From positions 152,462 through 216,461 of the forward strand of contig CANNAC010000006.1 in NCBI GenBank assembly GCA_947502495.1: a stretch of DNA of 64,000 bases. The letters run 5' to 3'. Positions within the stretch are counted from its first letter, which is position 1, and every line of letters starts with the position of its first letter. Shown piece after piece: positions 10,540 through 17,556 of this stretch. The notes below the pieces were generated by a model. That model saw nothing but the letters and a program-made list of their open reading frames with translations. It made no database searches and had not been told where the DNA came from. This stretch comes from an uncultured Flavobacteriaceae bacterium (GTDB lineage Bacteria; Bacteroidota; Bacteroidia; Flavobacteriales; Flavobacteriaceae). Both the position numbers and the translations under genes were made by a program.

Positions 10540-11343
10540 TTAATCTCGAAGTTTTTCTAATAATTCTTGCGCTTCCACAAATTTATAGTTTTCAGGATTG
10601 CTAGTAATAATTTCAAGTTGTTTTATTGCATTTACTTTGTCGTCCATTTTTAAATAAACTAATACTTTATACCAATACCCTTTGGAATTATCGAGACTAT
10701 TACTTTCTATAAGTTCATTAAATGTAGTAAGCGCATTATTATACTCATTTAATTCCAAGAAGACAACACCTTGATATAATAGCACTGTAGTTGAAACAGT
10801 ATAGCTATTTTGTATATAAGCATCAAAAAACAGATGTGCTTTTTCGTAGTTTTTATTTATAAAAGCATTTTCAGCTTCTGCTAAGGTTGTATCATCAACA
10901 TCTCCTCTATTTATTAGAGAAGGTAATTCTTGCCAAGAGTTATAATTTTCGTATAACTCTAAATTACTAGTAGAATTATTAAAAACAAAATAGCCAATTA
11001 AAAAGACCACTGAAGCTGCTATTGCTAAATAAGAGAAGTAGTTTTTTCTATTGGAAGGTTTTTCTTTTACAAAGCTATCATTTACTTTTTTAACAGAAGC
11101 TTTGAATGCTTTTGCTTTGTCACTTTTTAAATAATCCTCCAGCTCTACAGTTTCTTCATCCAGATCGACAAAAGACCAATCTTCTTCATTATAATGCGCC
11201 TGCATTTCTTTATTAATAGAAATGTAGTCTACTAATTCTTGATTTTCTTGTAAAAGCAATTCAAACGCTTTTCTAGCATTAATCGATAACGTATCCTTTA
11301 GATAATCATCTGCTTGGTTTTGTAGGTTTTCAGACAGGCTCAT
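10540..11343 (-). CDS. TPR-containing membrane protein, putative partner of ECF sigma factor
   Basis: A 267-residue protein. Residues 1-110 are acidic, helical and cytosolic, and a single membrane helix follows (YLAIAASVVFLIGYFVF). The C-terminal part has TPR-like repeats (FINKNYEKAHLFFDAYIQNS, VVFLELNEYNNALTTFNELI). This cytosol-helix-periplasm layout is that of an anti-sigma or sigma-regulating protein, though no zinc (ZAS) motif is present. It overlaps the sigma gene by 4 nt (ATGA), so the two are translationally coupled. The inference is that it controls the sigma factor encoded upstream, in response to an envelope signal sensed by the TPR part. Confidence 0.75.
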   Translation of the reverse strand: MSLSENLQNQADDYLKDTLSINARKAFELLLQENQELVDYISINKEMQAHYNEEDWSFVDLDEETVELEDYLKSDKAKAFKASVKKVNDSFVKEKPSNRKNYFSYLAIAASVVFLIGYFVFNNSTSNLELYENYNSWQELPSLINRGDVDDTTLAEAENAFINKNYEKAHLFFDAYIQNSYTVSTTVLLYQGVVFLELNEYNNALTTFNELIESNSLDNSKGYWYKVLVYLKMDDKVNAIKQLEIITSNPENYKFVEAQELLEKLRD

Positions 11344-11903
11344 AATTCTTTTAATTCTTTAAATCTAAGGTCTTTTTTTATCGTTTCGGTTAATTTGTTT
11401 TTACACTTAAAAACGCGTTGTCTCACTACAGATTCACTATTATAGTCCAACTCTTCAGCAATTTGCTTATACGACATTTTATTAAAGAATCGTTTTAAAA
11501 CTTCTTTACAATTCCCAGAAATCGCTTCTAATTTTTCTTGAAAGAATTCCCAACGTTCTTGTTCTAAAATACTTCTTGCTAATTCACGTTCTTCACTTCC
11601 TTGTTCCTTAACAGCATCATTTGTTACCAATCTTTTTCGTTTATTTAATTCACGACGCCATAAATTTTTACATGCAACAAAGAGATATGCTTCAAAAGAA
11701 GAGTTGATTTGAAAGGATTTAACCTGAACACGTGCCATAATTTGTAGTAATGCTTTTTGAAAAACATCCTCTGCATCTGCATGTTGTCCTTTATTCTCCA
11801 ACACAAAATACTTTACATTAGGAAAAACCTTCTGGTATATTTCTAAGATCACTTTCTCATTATTATTTTTTAGTCCAGTGATAAAGTAATTAGGGTCTTT
11901 CAT
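11340..11903 (-). CDS. ECF-type RNA polymerase sigma factor
   Basis: A 187-residue sigma-70 family protein. Region 2 is seen in HADAEDVFQKALLQIMARV and SFEAYLFVACKNLWRREL. Region 4 ends with a helix-turn-helix (MSYKQIAEELDYNSESVVRQRVFKCKNKL). It is transcribed divergently from a lipoprotein-CHAT operon, with 83 nt between the starts. A candidate promoter (TGGGTAACAA, 14 nt, GAAC) in that gap is repeated before the VKOR gene at 15159, so both operons may belong to its regulon. Coupled to the TPR membrane gene downstream. The class of sigma is clear; the regulon is inferred. Confidence 0.9.
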   Translation of the reverse strand: MKDPNYFITGLKNNNEKVILEIYQKVFPNVKYFVLENKGQHADAEDVFQKALLQIMARVQVKSFQINSSFEAYLFVACKNLWRRELNKRKRLVTNDAVKEQGSEERELARSILEQERWEFFQEKLEAISGNCKEVLKRFFNKMSYKQIAEELDYNSESVVRQRVFKCKNKLTETIKKDLRFKELKEL

Positions 11904-11930
11904 TTAATAGTTTGAAAAAAAATTAATTAT

Positions 11931-11958
11931 TGGGTAACAAATATATATATTTATGAAC
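11931..11958 (+). promoter_or_regulatory. Candidate ECF promoter before the lipoprotein-CHAT operon
   Basis: TGGGTAACAA at 11931-11940 and GAAC at 11955-11958 are separated by 14 nt. The same pair with the same spacing is found at 15159-15186. The first base of the upstream box lies 56 nt before the ATG here and 58 nt before the VKOR start there. A '-35' with an AAC core is typical of ECF promoters. The adjacent sigma gene is the natural candidate to read it. Confidence 0.6.
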
Positions 11959-11986
11959 GAGTAGTTATAATTTAAAAACGAACAAA

Positions 11987-12520
11987 ATGAAAACAAGATT
12001 AATTTTATTATTGACGTTAAGCTTTATGTTATTTAATGGATGCTCTACGGAAGAAACATTTGTAAATGAGAATGAAGCAGAAACTATAATCGAAAAGACA
12101 GAATCTGCATTAATAGAAACAAATTCAGAAACATCTACTACCGCCACTAACAGACCCGAAGGATGGACTCCTCCTGGCAGAGAGGTACCTCCTGTAGATT
12201 TCGAACACCCAGATGGAACCATGTTATATATAATTGAATTCACACCAGGCCTTACTATAACGCAAAAACAAGCTGCTAGAGTTAGATATAGACCTTATCT
12301 AGGTATTATGGATACTACGGTATGTACCACGAATCCAGATATAGAAATTTGGACTCTAGACACAGCAACTTATAATGACGATACCATTACGGCACCTCCT
12401 TATGATTGTTCTTCATGCTCTGTAACTAATACTGAGCCAGGAAAAGATATTCATGTTGAAGAGGATCCTGATATTATAAGAGCGGCTATAAGCACAACTA
12501 ATATTCCTTGTACAGAATAA
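11987..12520 (+). CDS. Small cysteine-containing lipoprotein
   Basis: A 177-residue protein with a signal peptide and lipobox ending at Cys19 (FMLFNGCSTEE), so it is probably lipidated in the envelope. After an acidic and Pro-rich linker (residues about 20-75), the segment MLYIIEFTPGLTITQKQAARVRY resembles the start of inhibitor-I9/propeptide-like domains. Four further cysteines follow (TVCTT, YDCSSCS, IPCTE). It is the first gene of an operon with the CHAT protease 21 nt downstream and could be its substrate, inhibitor or sensor. That role is inference from position only; the protein family is not recognised. Confidence 0.75.
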   Translation: MKTRLILLLTLSFMLFNGCSTEETFVNENEAETIIEKTESALIETNSETSTTATNRPEGWTPPGREVPPVDFEHPDGTMLYIIEFTPGLTITQKQAARVRYRPYLGIMDTTVCTTNPDIEIWTLDTATYNDDTITAPPYDCSSCSVTNTEPGKDIHVEEDPDIIRAAISTTNIPCTE

Positions 12521-12541
12521 TGTATTGAAAATCAGCTAATA

Positions 12542-15175
12542 TTGAAACAGTTAATCCTATTATTTTTTATGCTATCTTTTTGCAAATTATTTGCACAACT
12601 AGATAGTAATCCGGATAGTTTACTAACAGAATACAAAAAACAAAATGAGTTAACAAAATACGCAGAATTAGCACATGATATTTCGCTAACATATAATACA
12701 AAAGGAGACGTTAGCAAAGCGCTTAAATATGGATTATTAGAAGTAAAATTTAAAAAACACCTCTCCTTAGAAAAACAAAAAAACAGCCTATTTAATTTAG
12801 GGCTGTTTTTTTTTAAAACAGAAAACTATGCTAAATCTATAGAAGCATACAACAAAGTTATTGACAGCTTTAGTATTGATGAACAAACATATATAGCATA
12901 CTCTCAAAATGCCAGAAACTACAAGGAATTAGGAGATTATTTTCAAGCAGTAAACTACTTAAAAAAAGGATTAGAAAACCCTGAGAAAATAGCAACCAAA
13001 AGGCTACCTAGAATCTATTTAAGTTACATAATACTTAACAATATGATTGGTAGCCATAAAAGTATTTTAGAAAACAAAAAACTTTATAAAATAGTAGATT
13101 CTTTAAGTACTATAACCACTTTAAGTGAGACTAACCTCTATTCATTAAATAATGAATATGGTATATTCTACAAAAGTGATTTTAACTATAATTTCAACAA
13201 AAGCAAATACTATTATTTAAAAAACTTAAAAAAAGATTTAGAAAACAATAACCAAGAAATGATTGCATCATCATACAATAATCTTGGAGTTTTATATAAT
13301 AAAGAAAAAAAAGACAGTGCAATTTTCTTCATAAATAAAGGAATTGAACACACACAAAAAAACACATACTTAACAAGTCTTCACATTAACAAATCCGAAT
13401 ATTATTTTAATAAAGGAAAAACAAAGGAGGCTTTAAAAACATTACAACAAGCACTACAATTAACAATCCCAACTAAGATAGATAGCGCAATTACTTTCTC
13501 TCCTAGTTTTAAGACTCTTACTACTTCTAAAAACAAAATACTCTCCTTATTAGTTTTAAAAGAAAAATCTAAATATATCCTAGAAAACAAAGTATTATCT
13601 AAGGATAGTGAATTACTTCAAGTTGCCTATACCAGTATATCGCTAGCAGATAAACTTATAGACGCAATTAGAATGGAAAGTAACGAAAGTCAATCTAAAT
13701 TACTTTGGCAAGAAGAGGCTTCCGAAACTTTTATGTTAGGCGTGAAAGCTTGTTACAAATTAAACAAACCCGAAGAAGCCTTTTATTTTATAGAAAAAAA
13801 CAAAGCCTTATTACTATTAGAAAACATTAAGCAAAACAGACTAAAATTGAGCTCTAAAATTCCTTTAGAAATTTTACAAAAAGAACAAGATTTTAAGAAA
13901 GGTATTTATGCCATAGAAAATGAGTTAAATAAAAGTTCTAGCAAAGTTTTAAAAGATCAATATCACAGTTTAAAAATTGAATACAATAGCTTTAAAGAAT
14001 CTTTAAATTCAAACTATCCAGAATATTATTCTTCTAAACAACCTATTACCATTACCTCCATGGATGCTATTAAAAATAGCTTAGATAAAAACACGACCAT
14101 ACTAGAATACATAGTAAACAAAGAGGAAGGTTTCGTTTTAACCATCACTAAAAACAGTGTCCACTTATTTAAATTAGACAAAGCCGAAAACTTAGAAGCA
14201 GAAATTACCGAATATCTGAAACTCCTACAAAAACCCCTAAATACTTCGGAAGAACTTAAAGATTACAAAAAATTATCGAATCAACTTTGTAGTTATTTAT
14301 TACCTTTTAAAAACAAGGACATCCTAAAAAACAAATTAATAATTGTTCCAGATTACACACTACAGAATCTACCGCTTGAAAGTTTAAAAAAAGACGATAG
14401 ATACTTGATTGAAGATTTTGAAATATCGTATACCTATTCCTTATCTTTTTTAGAAAAAAATAAAAAACTGAAGCGAGAAGCAAAACAAGAGTGTATAGCC
14501 TTTGCTCCTAAAACTTTTACTTATGACAACCTTAAAACCTTACCGAGAAGTGAGGCTGAAGCAAAAACGATAAGCGAGCTATTAAATGGAAAAGTATTAT
14601 TAGACGCCACTGCCAATAAAACCAATTTCTTTAAAGAAATTAACAAACACAAAATTATTCATTTAGCGACACACGCCAATGCCAATGATTCTATTTCTCC
14701 ATGGATTGCGTTTAAAAATGACAAACTATATTTAAACGAATTATACACCACAAAAAACCAAGCGGAATTAGTAGTGCTAAATGCATGTAATAGCTCTTTG
14801 GGAGAGATCAAATCTGGAGAAGGCGTATTTAGTCTAGCACGTGGTTTCTTTTATTCTGGTGCAAATAGCGTTGTCTCTTCCCTTTGGAATGTAAACGATA
14901 AATCTAATGCAGCAATAACAACTAGCTTTTACAAATACCTTAAAGATGGCAAGACAAAAAGTGCCTCGCTAAGACAAGCCAAATTAGATTATTTAAACTC
15001 CCATTCTTTAAGTGAAGCTTCTCCTTATTATTGGTCTACGTTAATTTTAATTGGTGATAATTCCGCAATTTATTCCAACAATAAGACACTGTATTACATT
15101 ATTTTAAGTGTTTTTCTATGCATATTCTTATTTTTTATTCTAAAAAAACTAAAAATCGTGGGTAACAAGTCTTAA
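12542..15175 (+). CDS. CHAT-domain (caspase-like) TPR protein with C-terminal membrane helix
   Basis: An 877-residue protein from a TTG start. It opens with a signal peptide (LILLFFMLSFCKLFAQ), followed by about ten TPR units (residues 30-350) and a helical linker. The C-terminal CHAT protease domain spans about 520-830. The catalytic dyad of the clan CD fold is visible: His711 in HLATHANAND and Cys749 in VVLNACNSSLGE. A membrane helix (YYIILSVFLCIFLFFIL) and basic tail close the protein, so the protease faces the periplasm. In this gene order the next gene, VKOR-thioredoxin, begins 41 nt later. A peptide-processing or envelope-stress signalling role is inferred. No Cas gene is nearby, so this is not a Craspase. 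Confidence 0.88.
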   Translation: MKQLILLFFMLSFCKLFAQLDSNPDSLLTEYKKQNELTKYAELAHDISLTYNTKGDVSKALKYGLLEVKFKKHLSLEKQKNSLFNLGLFFFKTENYAKSIEAYNKVIDSFSIDEQTYIAYSQNARNYKELGDYFQAVNYLKKGLENPEKIATKRLPRIYLSYIILNNMIGSHKSILENKKLYKIVDSLSTITTLSETNLYSLNNEYGIFYKSDFNYNFNKSKYYYLKNLKKDLENNNQEMIASSYNNLGVLYNKEKKDSAIFFINKGIEHTQKNTYLTSLHINKSEYYFNKGKTKEALKTLQQALQLTIPTKIDSAITFSPSFKTLTTSKNKILSLLVLKEKSKYILENKVLSKDSELLQVAYTSISLADKLIDAIRMESNESQSKLLWQEEASETFMLGVKACYKLNKPEEAFYFIEKNKALLLLENIKQNRLKLSSKIPLEILQKEQDFKKGIYAIENELNKSSSKVLKDQYHSLKIEYNSFKESLNSNYPEYYSSKQPITITSMDAIKNSLDKNTTILEYIVNKEEGFVLTITKNSVHLFKLDKAENLEAEITEYLKLLQKPLNTSEELKDYKKLSNQLCSYLLPFKNKDILKNKLIIVPDYTLQNLPLESLKKDDRYLIEDFEISYTYSLSFLEKNKKLKREAKQECIAFAPKTFTYDNLKTLPRSEAEAKTISELLNGKVLLDATANKTNFFKEINKHKIIHLATHANANDSISPWIAFKNDKLYLNELYTTKNQAELVVLNACNSSLGEIKSGEGVFSLARGFFYSGANSVVSSLWNVNDKSNAAITTSFYKYLKDGKTKSASLRQAKLDYLNSHSLSEASPYYWSTLILIGDNSAIYSNNKTLYYIILSVFLCIFLFFILKKLKIVGNKS

Positions 15176-15186
15176 ACTTCTGGAAC
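15159..15186 (+). promoter_or_regulatory. Candidate ECF promoter before the VKOR/peptide-export genes
   Basis: TGGGTAACAA at 15159-15168, 14 nt, GAAC at 15183-15186. It overlaps the last codons of the CHAT gene and repeats the site at 11931-11958. The start codon (TTG 15217) is 58 nt from the first base. The position inside the end of a coding region limits chance conservation through intergenic duplication. Confidence 0.6.
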
Positions 15187-15216
15187 AATTAAGAAAACAA
15201 CTAATTCTTAATTATT

Positions 15217-16827
15217 TTGAAAGACACTTTATCCTTTTTAGTACAATCGCTTCTTCAAAAAAATAAAATTAAAATTGATGGAGACGAATTAGATTTCCAA
15301 ATACAAAGCCATCCTTCATATCCTAGTTTACATGCAATAACCGGAGTATTAAGTCATTTTGATATTGAAAATGCAGCTATTAGAGTTCCTATAGACACAG
15401 AAATTCTAGAACAACTACCTAGTAGTTTTATCGCACAAATAAAACGTAATGAGGTTACCGATTTTGCTTTAGTTGTAAAAAAAGGTAAAAACTATAAAAT
15501 CGTATCTAGCAATAAAGAAAACGAAACCATTTCTGAAACCACTTTTTTAGAGCAGTTTACAGGAATTATAGTTGCTATAGAAAAAGACGAAACAAAAACT
15601 ACAAGTCAAGAAAGCACAGACAATATTCAAAAACCATTATTTGCTATTTCCTTAGTATTACTTGGGGTCTTATTTTTCGTTTCAAATCCAAGTTTAAGTG
15701 CATCCATTTACTTTATTTTATCCCTAATAGGTATTGGAATTAGCCTTTTAATCATTCAGCATGATTTGGGATTAAGTTCTAAAATAATAGAAAGTATTTG
15801 CTCTCAAGAAAGTAAAACAACGAACTGTAGTGCGGTTTTAAACTCTAAAGGTGCTAACCTTTATAAAAACATAAAACTTAGTGATGTAAGCCTTATTTAT
15901 TTTGTGGCAATTAGTATTGCTACTCTTTTTTTAGTCTTAACAAAAACAGCTTTAGACGCATTATACATTATCAGTTTAGCTGCTACTCCAATAATTATAT
16001 ACTCCGTTTATTATCAAATAAAAACGGTTAAAAATTGGTGTGTTCTTTGTCTAGCTGTCGCTTCCGTTTTAGCGTTGCAAGCTTCCGTTTTCTTTTTTAC
16101 ACCATCTAATTTTAATGCAATCCGTATGGAAACCGCTTTATTAATAGGATTCTCCTTTATTATAATAGCGTCTGTTTGGTTGTTTATTAATTCCAAATTA
16201 AAGCAAGAACAAGCTTTTAAAAAGTTAAGAATCGCCTCTAATAAATTTAAAAGAAATTTTGATTTATTTAATACACTGCTACAACAATCTGAAACCATAA
16301 ATCCAGTAATTGAGAATACTTCTGAAATAATTTTAGGAAACAAGAATGCGCCTCTAAACATTACAATAATCACAAACCCTTTTTGCGGACATTGTAAAAG
16401 CGTGCATAATTTAGTAGAATCCATACTTAAAACACATCACAACGAGGTAAACATTACAGTTCGATTCAACATAAACACAAGCAACTTAGAAAGTAATGGT
16501 GTATTAGTTTCTAGTAGATTATTAGAATTATTTCATACCGAAGGGGAATTAAAATGCTTAGAAGCTATGCATGACATTTACAATAATGCAGATGCAACAT
16601 CTTGGTTAACGAGGTGGAAAAAAGCTTCGAATGCAGATATTTATAAAGACATTTTGGAAACAGAAAATAATTGGTGTTTAGATAACAACATCAATTTTAC
16701 ACCAGAAATATTAATTAATGGTAAATCATTTCCAAAAGCATATGACAGAAGTGATTTAATCTATTTTATAGAAGACCTAAACGAGTCTTGCAGTATAAAC
16801 ACAAATCAATTACAAGAAACACTATAA
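15217..16827 (+). CDS. VKOR-thioredoxin fusion with an N-terminal inactive C39-like domain
   Basis: A 536-residue protein from a TTG start. Residues 1-125 align by eye with the C39 peptidase domain of the exporter at 17557. The catalytic Cys region is absent, the His of HYVVL is replaced (TDFALVV) and the Asp is replaced (IVSSNKE). It is followed by a vitamin K epoxide reductase module with Cys195/Cys204 and a CxxC at Cys275/Cys278 (NWCVLC) in a bundle of about six membrane helices. The C-terminal thioredoxin-like domain has CGHC at Cys390-Cys393. VKOR-Trx fusions make disulfides in exported proteins. The dead C39 domain may bind the double-glycine leader and recruit the peptides encoded next door. 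That last role is inference. Confidence 0.88.
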   Translation: MKDTLSFLVQSLLQKNKIKIDGDELDFQIQSHPSYPSLHAITGVLSHFDIENAAIRVPIDTEILEQLPSSFIAQIKRNEVTDFALVVKKGKNYKIVSSNKENETISETTFLEQFTGIIVAIEKDETKTTSQESTDNIQKPLFAISLVLLGVLFFVSNPSLSASIYFILSLIGIGISLLIIQHDLGLSSKIIESICSQESKTTNCSAVLNSKGANLYKNIKLSDVSLIYFVAISIATLFLVLTKTALDALYIISLAATPIIIYSVYYQIKTVKNWCVLCLAVASVLALQASVFFFTPSNFNAIRMETALLIGFSFIIIASVWLFINSKLKQEQAFKKLRIASNKFKRNFDLFNTLLQQSETINPVIENTSEIILGNKNAPLNITIITNPFCGHCKSVHNLVESILKTHHNEVNITVRFNINTSNLESNGVLVSSRLLELFHTEGELKCLEAMHDIYNNADATSWLTRWKKASNADIYKDILETENNWCLDNNINFTPEILINGKSFPKAYDRSDLIYFIEDLNESCSINTNQLQETL

Positions 16828-16831
16828 AACA

Positions 16832-16859
16832 GCAAAACCCTTAATAAAAAGGGTTTTGC
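16832..16859 (+). terminator. Hairpin after the VKOR gene (weak terminator or attenuator)
   Basis: An 11-bp stem GCAAAACCCTT/AAGGGTTTTGC lies just after the stop. It lacks a long T-run, so partial read-through into the first peptide gene is likely. Confidence 0.6.
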
Positions 16860-16873
16860 GTTTAGAACAATAT

Positions 16874-16922
16874 TCTCTCGCGAAGAATAGACACAAACCG
16901 TGAGTGTCTTTAATGTTCACGG
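16874..16922 (+). promoter_or_regulatory. Structured leader copy 1: hairpin plus H-type pseudoknot
   Basis: The 5' hairpin lies around CTCTCGCGAAGAA (16875-16887). Stem 1 is AGACAC 16889-16894 with GTGTCT 16904-16909. Loop 1 is AAA. Stem 2 is CCGTGA 16898-16903 with TCACGG 16917-16922. The connecting loop is TTAATGT. The last base lies 29 nt before the ATG of peptide A. Stem 2 is fully paired and differs from copies 4 and 5 by a compensatory G-C to U-A change at the third pair. Confidence 0.75.
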
Positions 16923-16950
16923 CAAATATAATTTATTAAATATTTTTATT

Positions 16951-17154
16951 ATGAAAAATTTAAAAAACTTAGGAAAAGCTTTAACTAAAGCCGAGCAAAA
17001 AACAATTAATGGAGGTCTTAGAGACGGGTCTTTTCCAGGAGATGTTAGCGGACCAGGTAATAATCCATGTGGATTTATGACTTGTATGAATCAATTTGGA
17101 AGATGTCAGTATTGCTCCTTTGACGAATGGTATGGAAATGAATGGGGAAACTAA
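16951..17154 (+). CDS. Double-glycine-leader peptide precursor A (4 Cys core)
   Basis: 67 residues. The leader is 22 residues, MKNLKNLGKALTKAEQ followed by KTINGG, ending in Gly-Gly where the C39 peptidase of the exporter should cut. The 45-residue core (LRDGSFPGDVS... to WGN) has four cysteines, in NPCGF, MTCM, GRCQ and YCSF. The start was chosen at the conserved MKNLKNLG shared by all five precursors, not at the longer in-frame extension, which is not conserved. No radical SAM or lanthionine synthase is nearby, so disulfides are the likely modification. Bioactivity is unknown; no immunity gene is evident. Confidence 0.88.
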   Translation: MKNLKNLGKALTKAEQKTINGGLRDGSFPGDVSGPGNNPCGFMTCMNQFGRCQYCSFDEWYGNEWGN

Positions 17155-17173
17155 TTCAGAACGACTAATTTTC

Positions 17174-17219
17174 AGATGAAAAAACAGACACAAACTGCGA
17201 GTGTCTTTAATGTTCACAG
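17174..17219 (+). promoter_or_regulatory. Structured leader copy 2: variant hairpin plus pseudoknot
   Basis: The 5' hairpin is replaced by a different perfect inverted repeat (TTTTCA, GA, TGAAAA, from 17170). Stem 1 is AGACAC 17186-17191 with GTGTCT 17201-17206. Stem 2 is CTGCGA 17195-17200 with TCACAG 17214-17219. Pair 2 has changed from C-G to U-A with compensation, and pair 4 is a C-A mismatch. The distance to the ATG is 29 nt. Confidence 0.68.
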
Positions 17220-17247
17220 CACATACAATTCACTAAATATTTTAATT

Positions 17248-17451
17248 ATGAAAAAATTACAAAACTTAGGAAAAGCTTTATCTAAAGCGGAACAACAATT
17301 TATTACTGGAGGAAAAGGAGATTGGGCAGTAAGATGTGCAAGTGGCGTACTAATTGAAAATGCTCCAGATGGTAGTGCCGAAACAGCGGCTTGGGCTTGT
17401 CATAATCAAGGTGGAGCTACTGCTTCAATTTGTGCAGGTTCCAACTGTTAA
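17248..17451 (+). CDS. Double-glycine-leader peptide precursor B (4 Cys core)
   Basis: 67 residues. The 22-residue leader MKKLQNLGKALSKAEQ + QFITGG ends in Gly-Gly. The 45-residue core begins KGDWAVRCASGV and has four cysteines (VRCA, WACH, SICA, SNC at the terminus). It is neutral to acidic and Ala/Gly-rich. The gene follows peptide A by 93 nt, with its own structured leader and its own terminator-like hairpin after it. Translation start as for peptide A. Confidence 0.87.
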   Translation: MKKLQNLGKALSKAEQQFITGGKGDWAVRCASGVLIENAPDGSAETAAWACHNQGGATASICAGSNC

Positions 17452-17457
17452 AACCAT

Positions 17458-17493
17458 AAAGGATAGGCTGTTTTAAGAGACAACCTATCCTTT
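17458..17493 (+). terminator. Terminator-like hairpin after peptide B
   Basis: A 10-bp stem AAAGGATAGG/CCTATCCTTT with a 16-nt loop, then TTATT. It could reduce transcription into the exporter gene 64 nt downstream. Confidence 0.65.
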
Positions 17494-17556
17494 ATTAATA
17501 CTATTTATTTCTGAATAGGATTATACTCTGAATATTACTCTTAATCACATAAATAA

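Noticed and set aside
12542..15175. A Craspase-like CRISPR effector
   Set aside because: The CHAT protein has a signal peptide and membrane helix and no cas gene or array is nearby.
16900..16951. Extended starts of the peptide genes (SVFNVH... in frame)
   Set aside because: The same leader in copies 3-5 is out of frame or has stops; only the RNA-like structure is shared, so it is read as untranslated.
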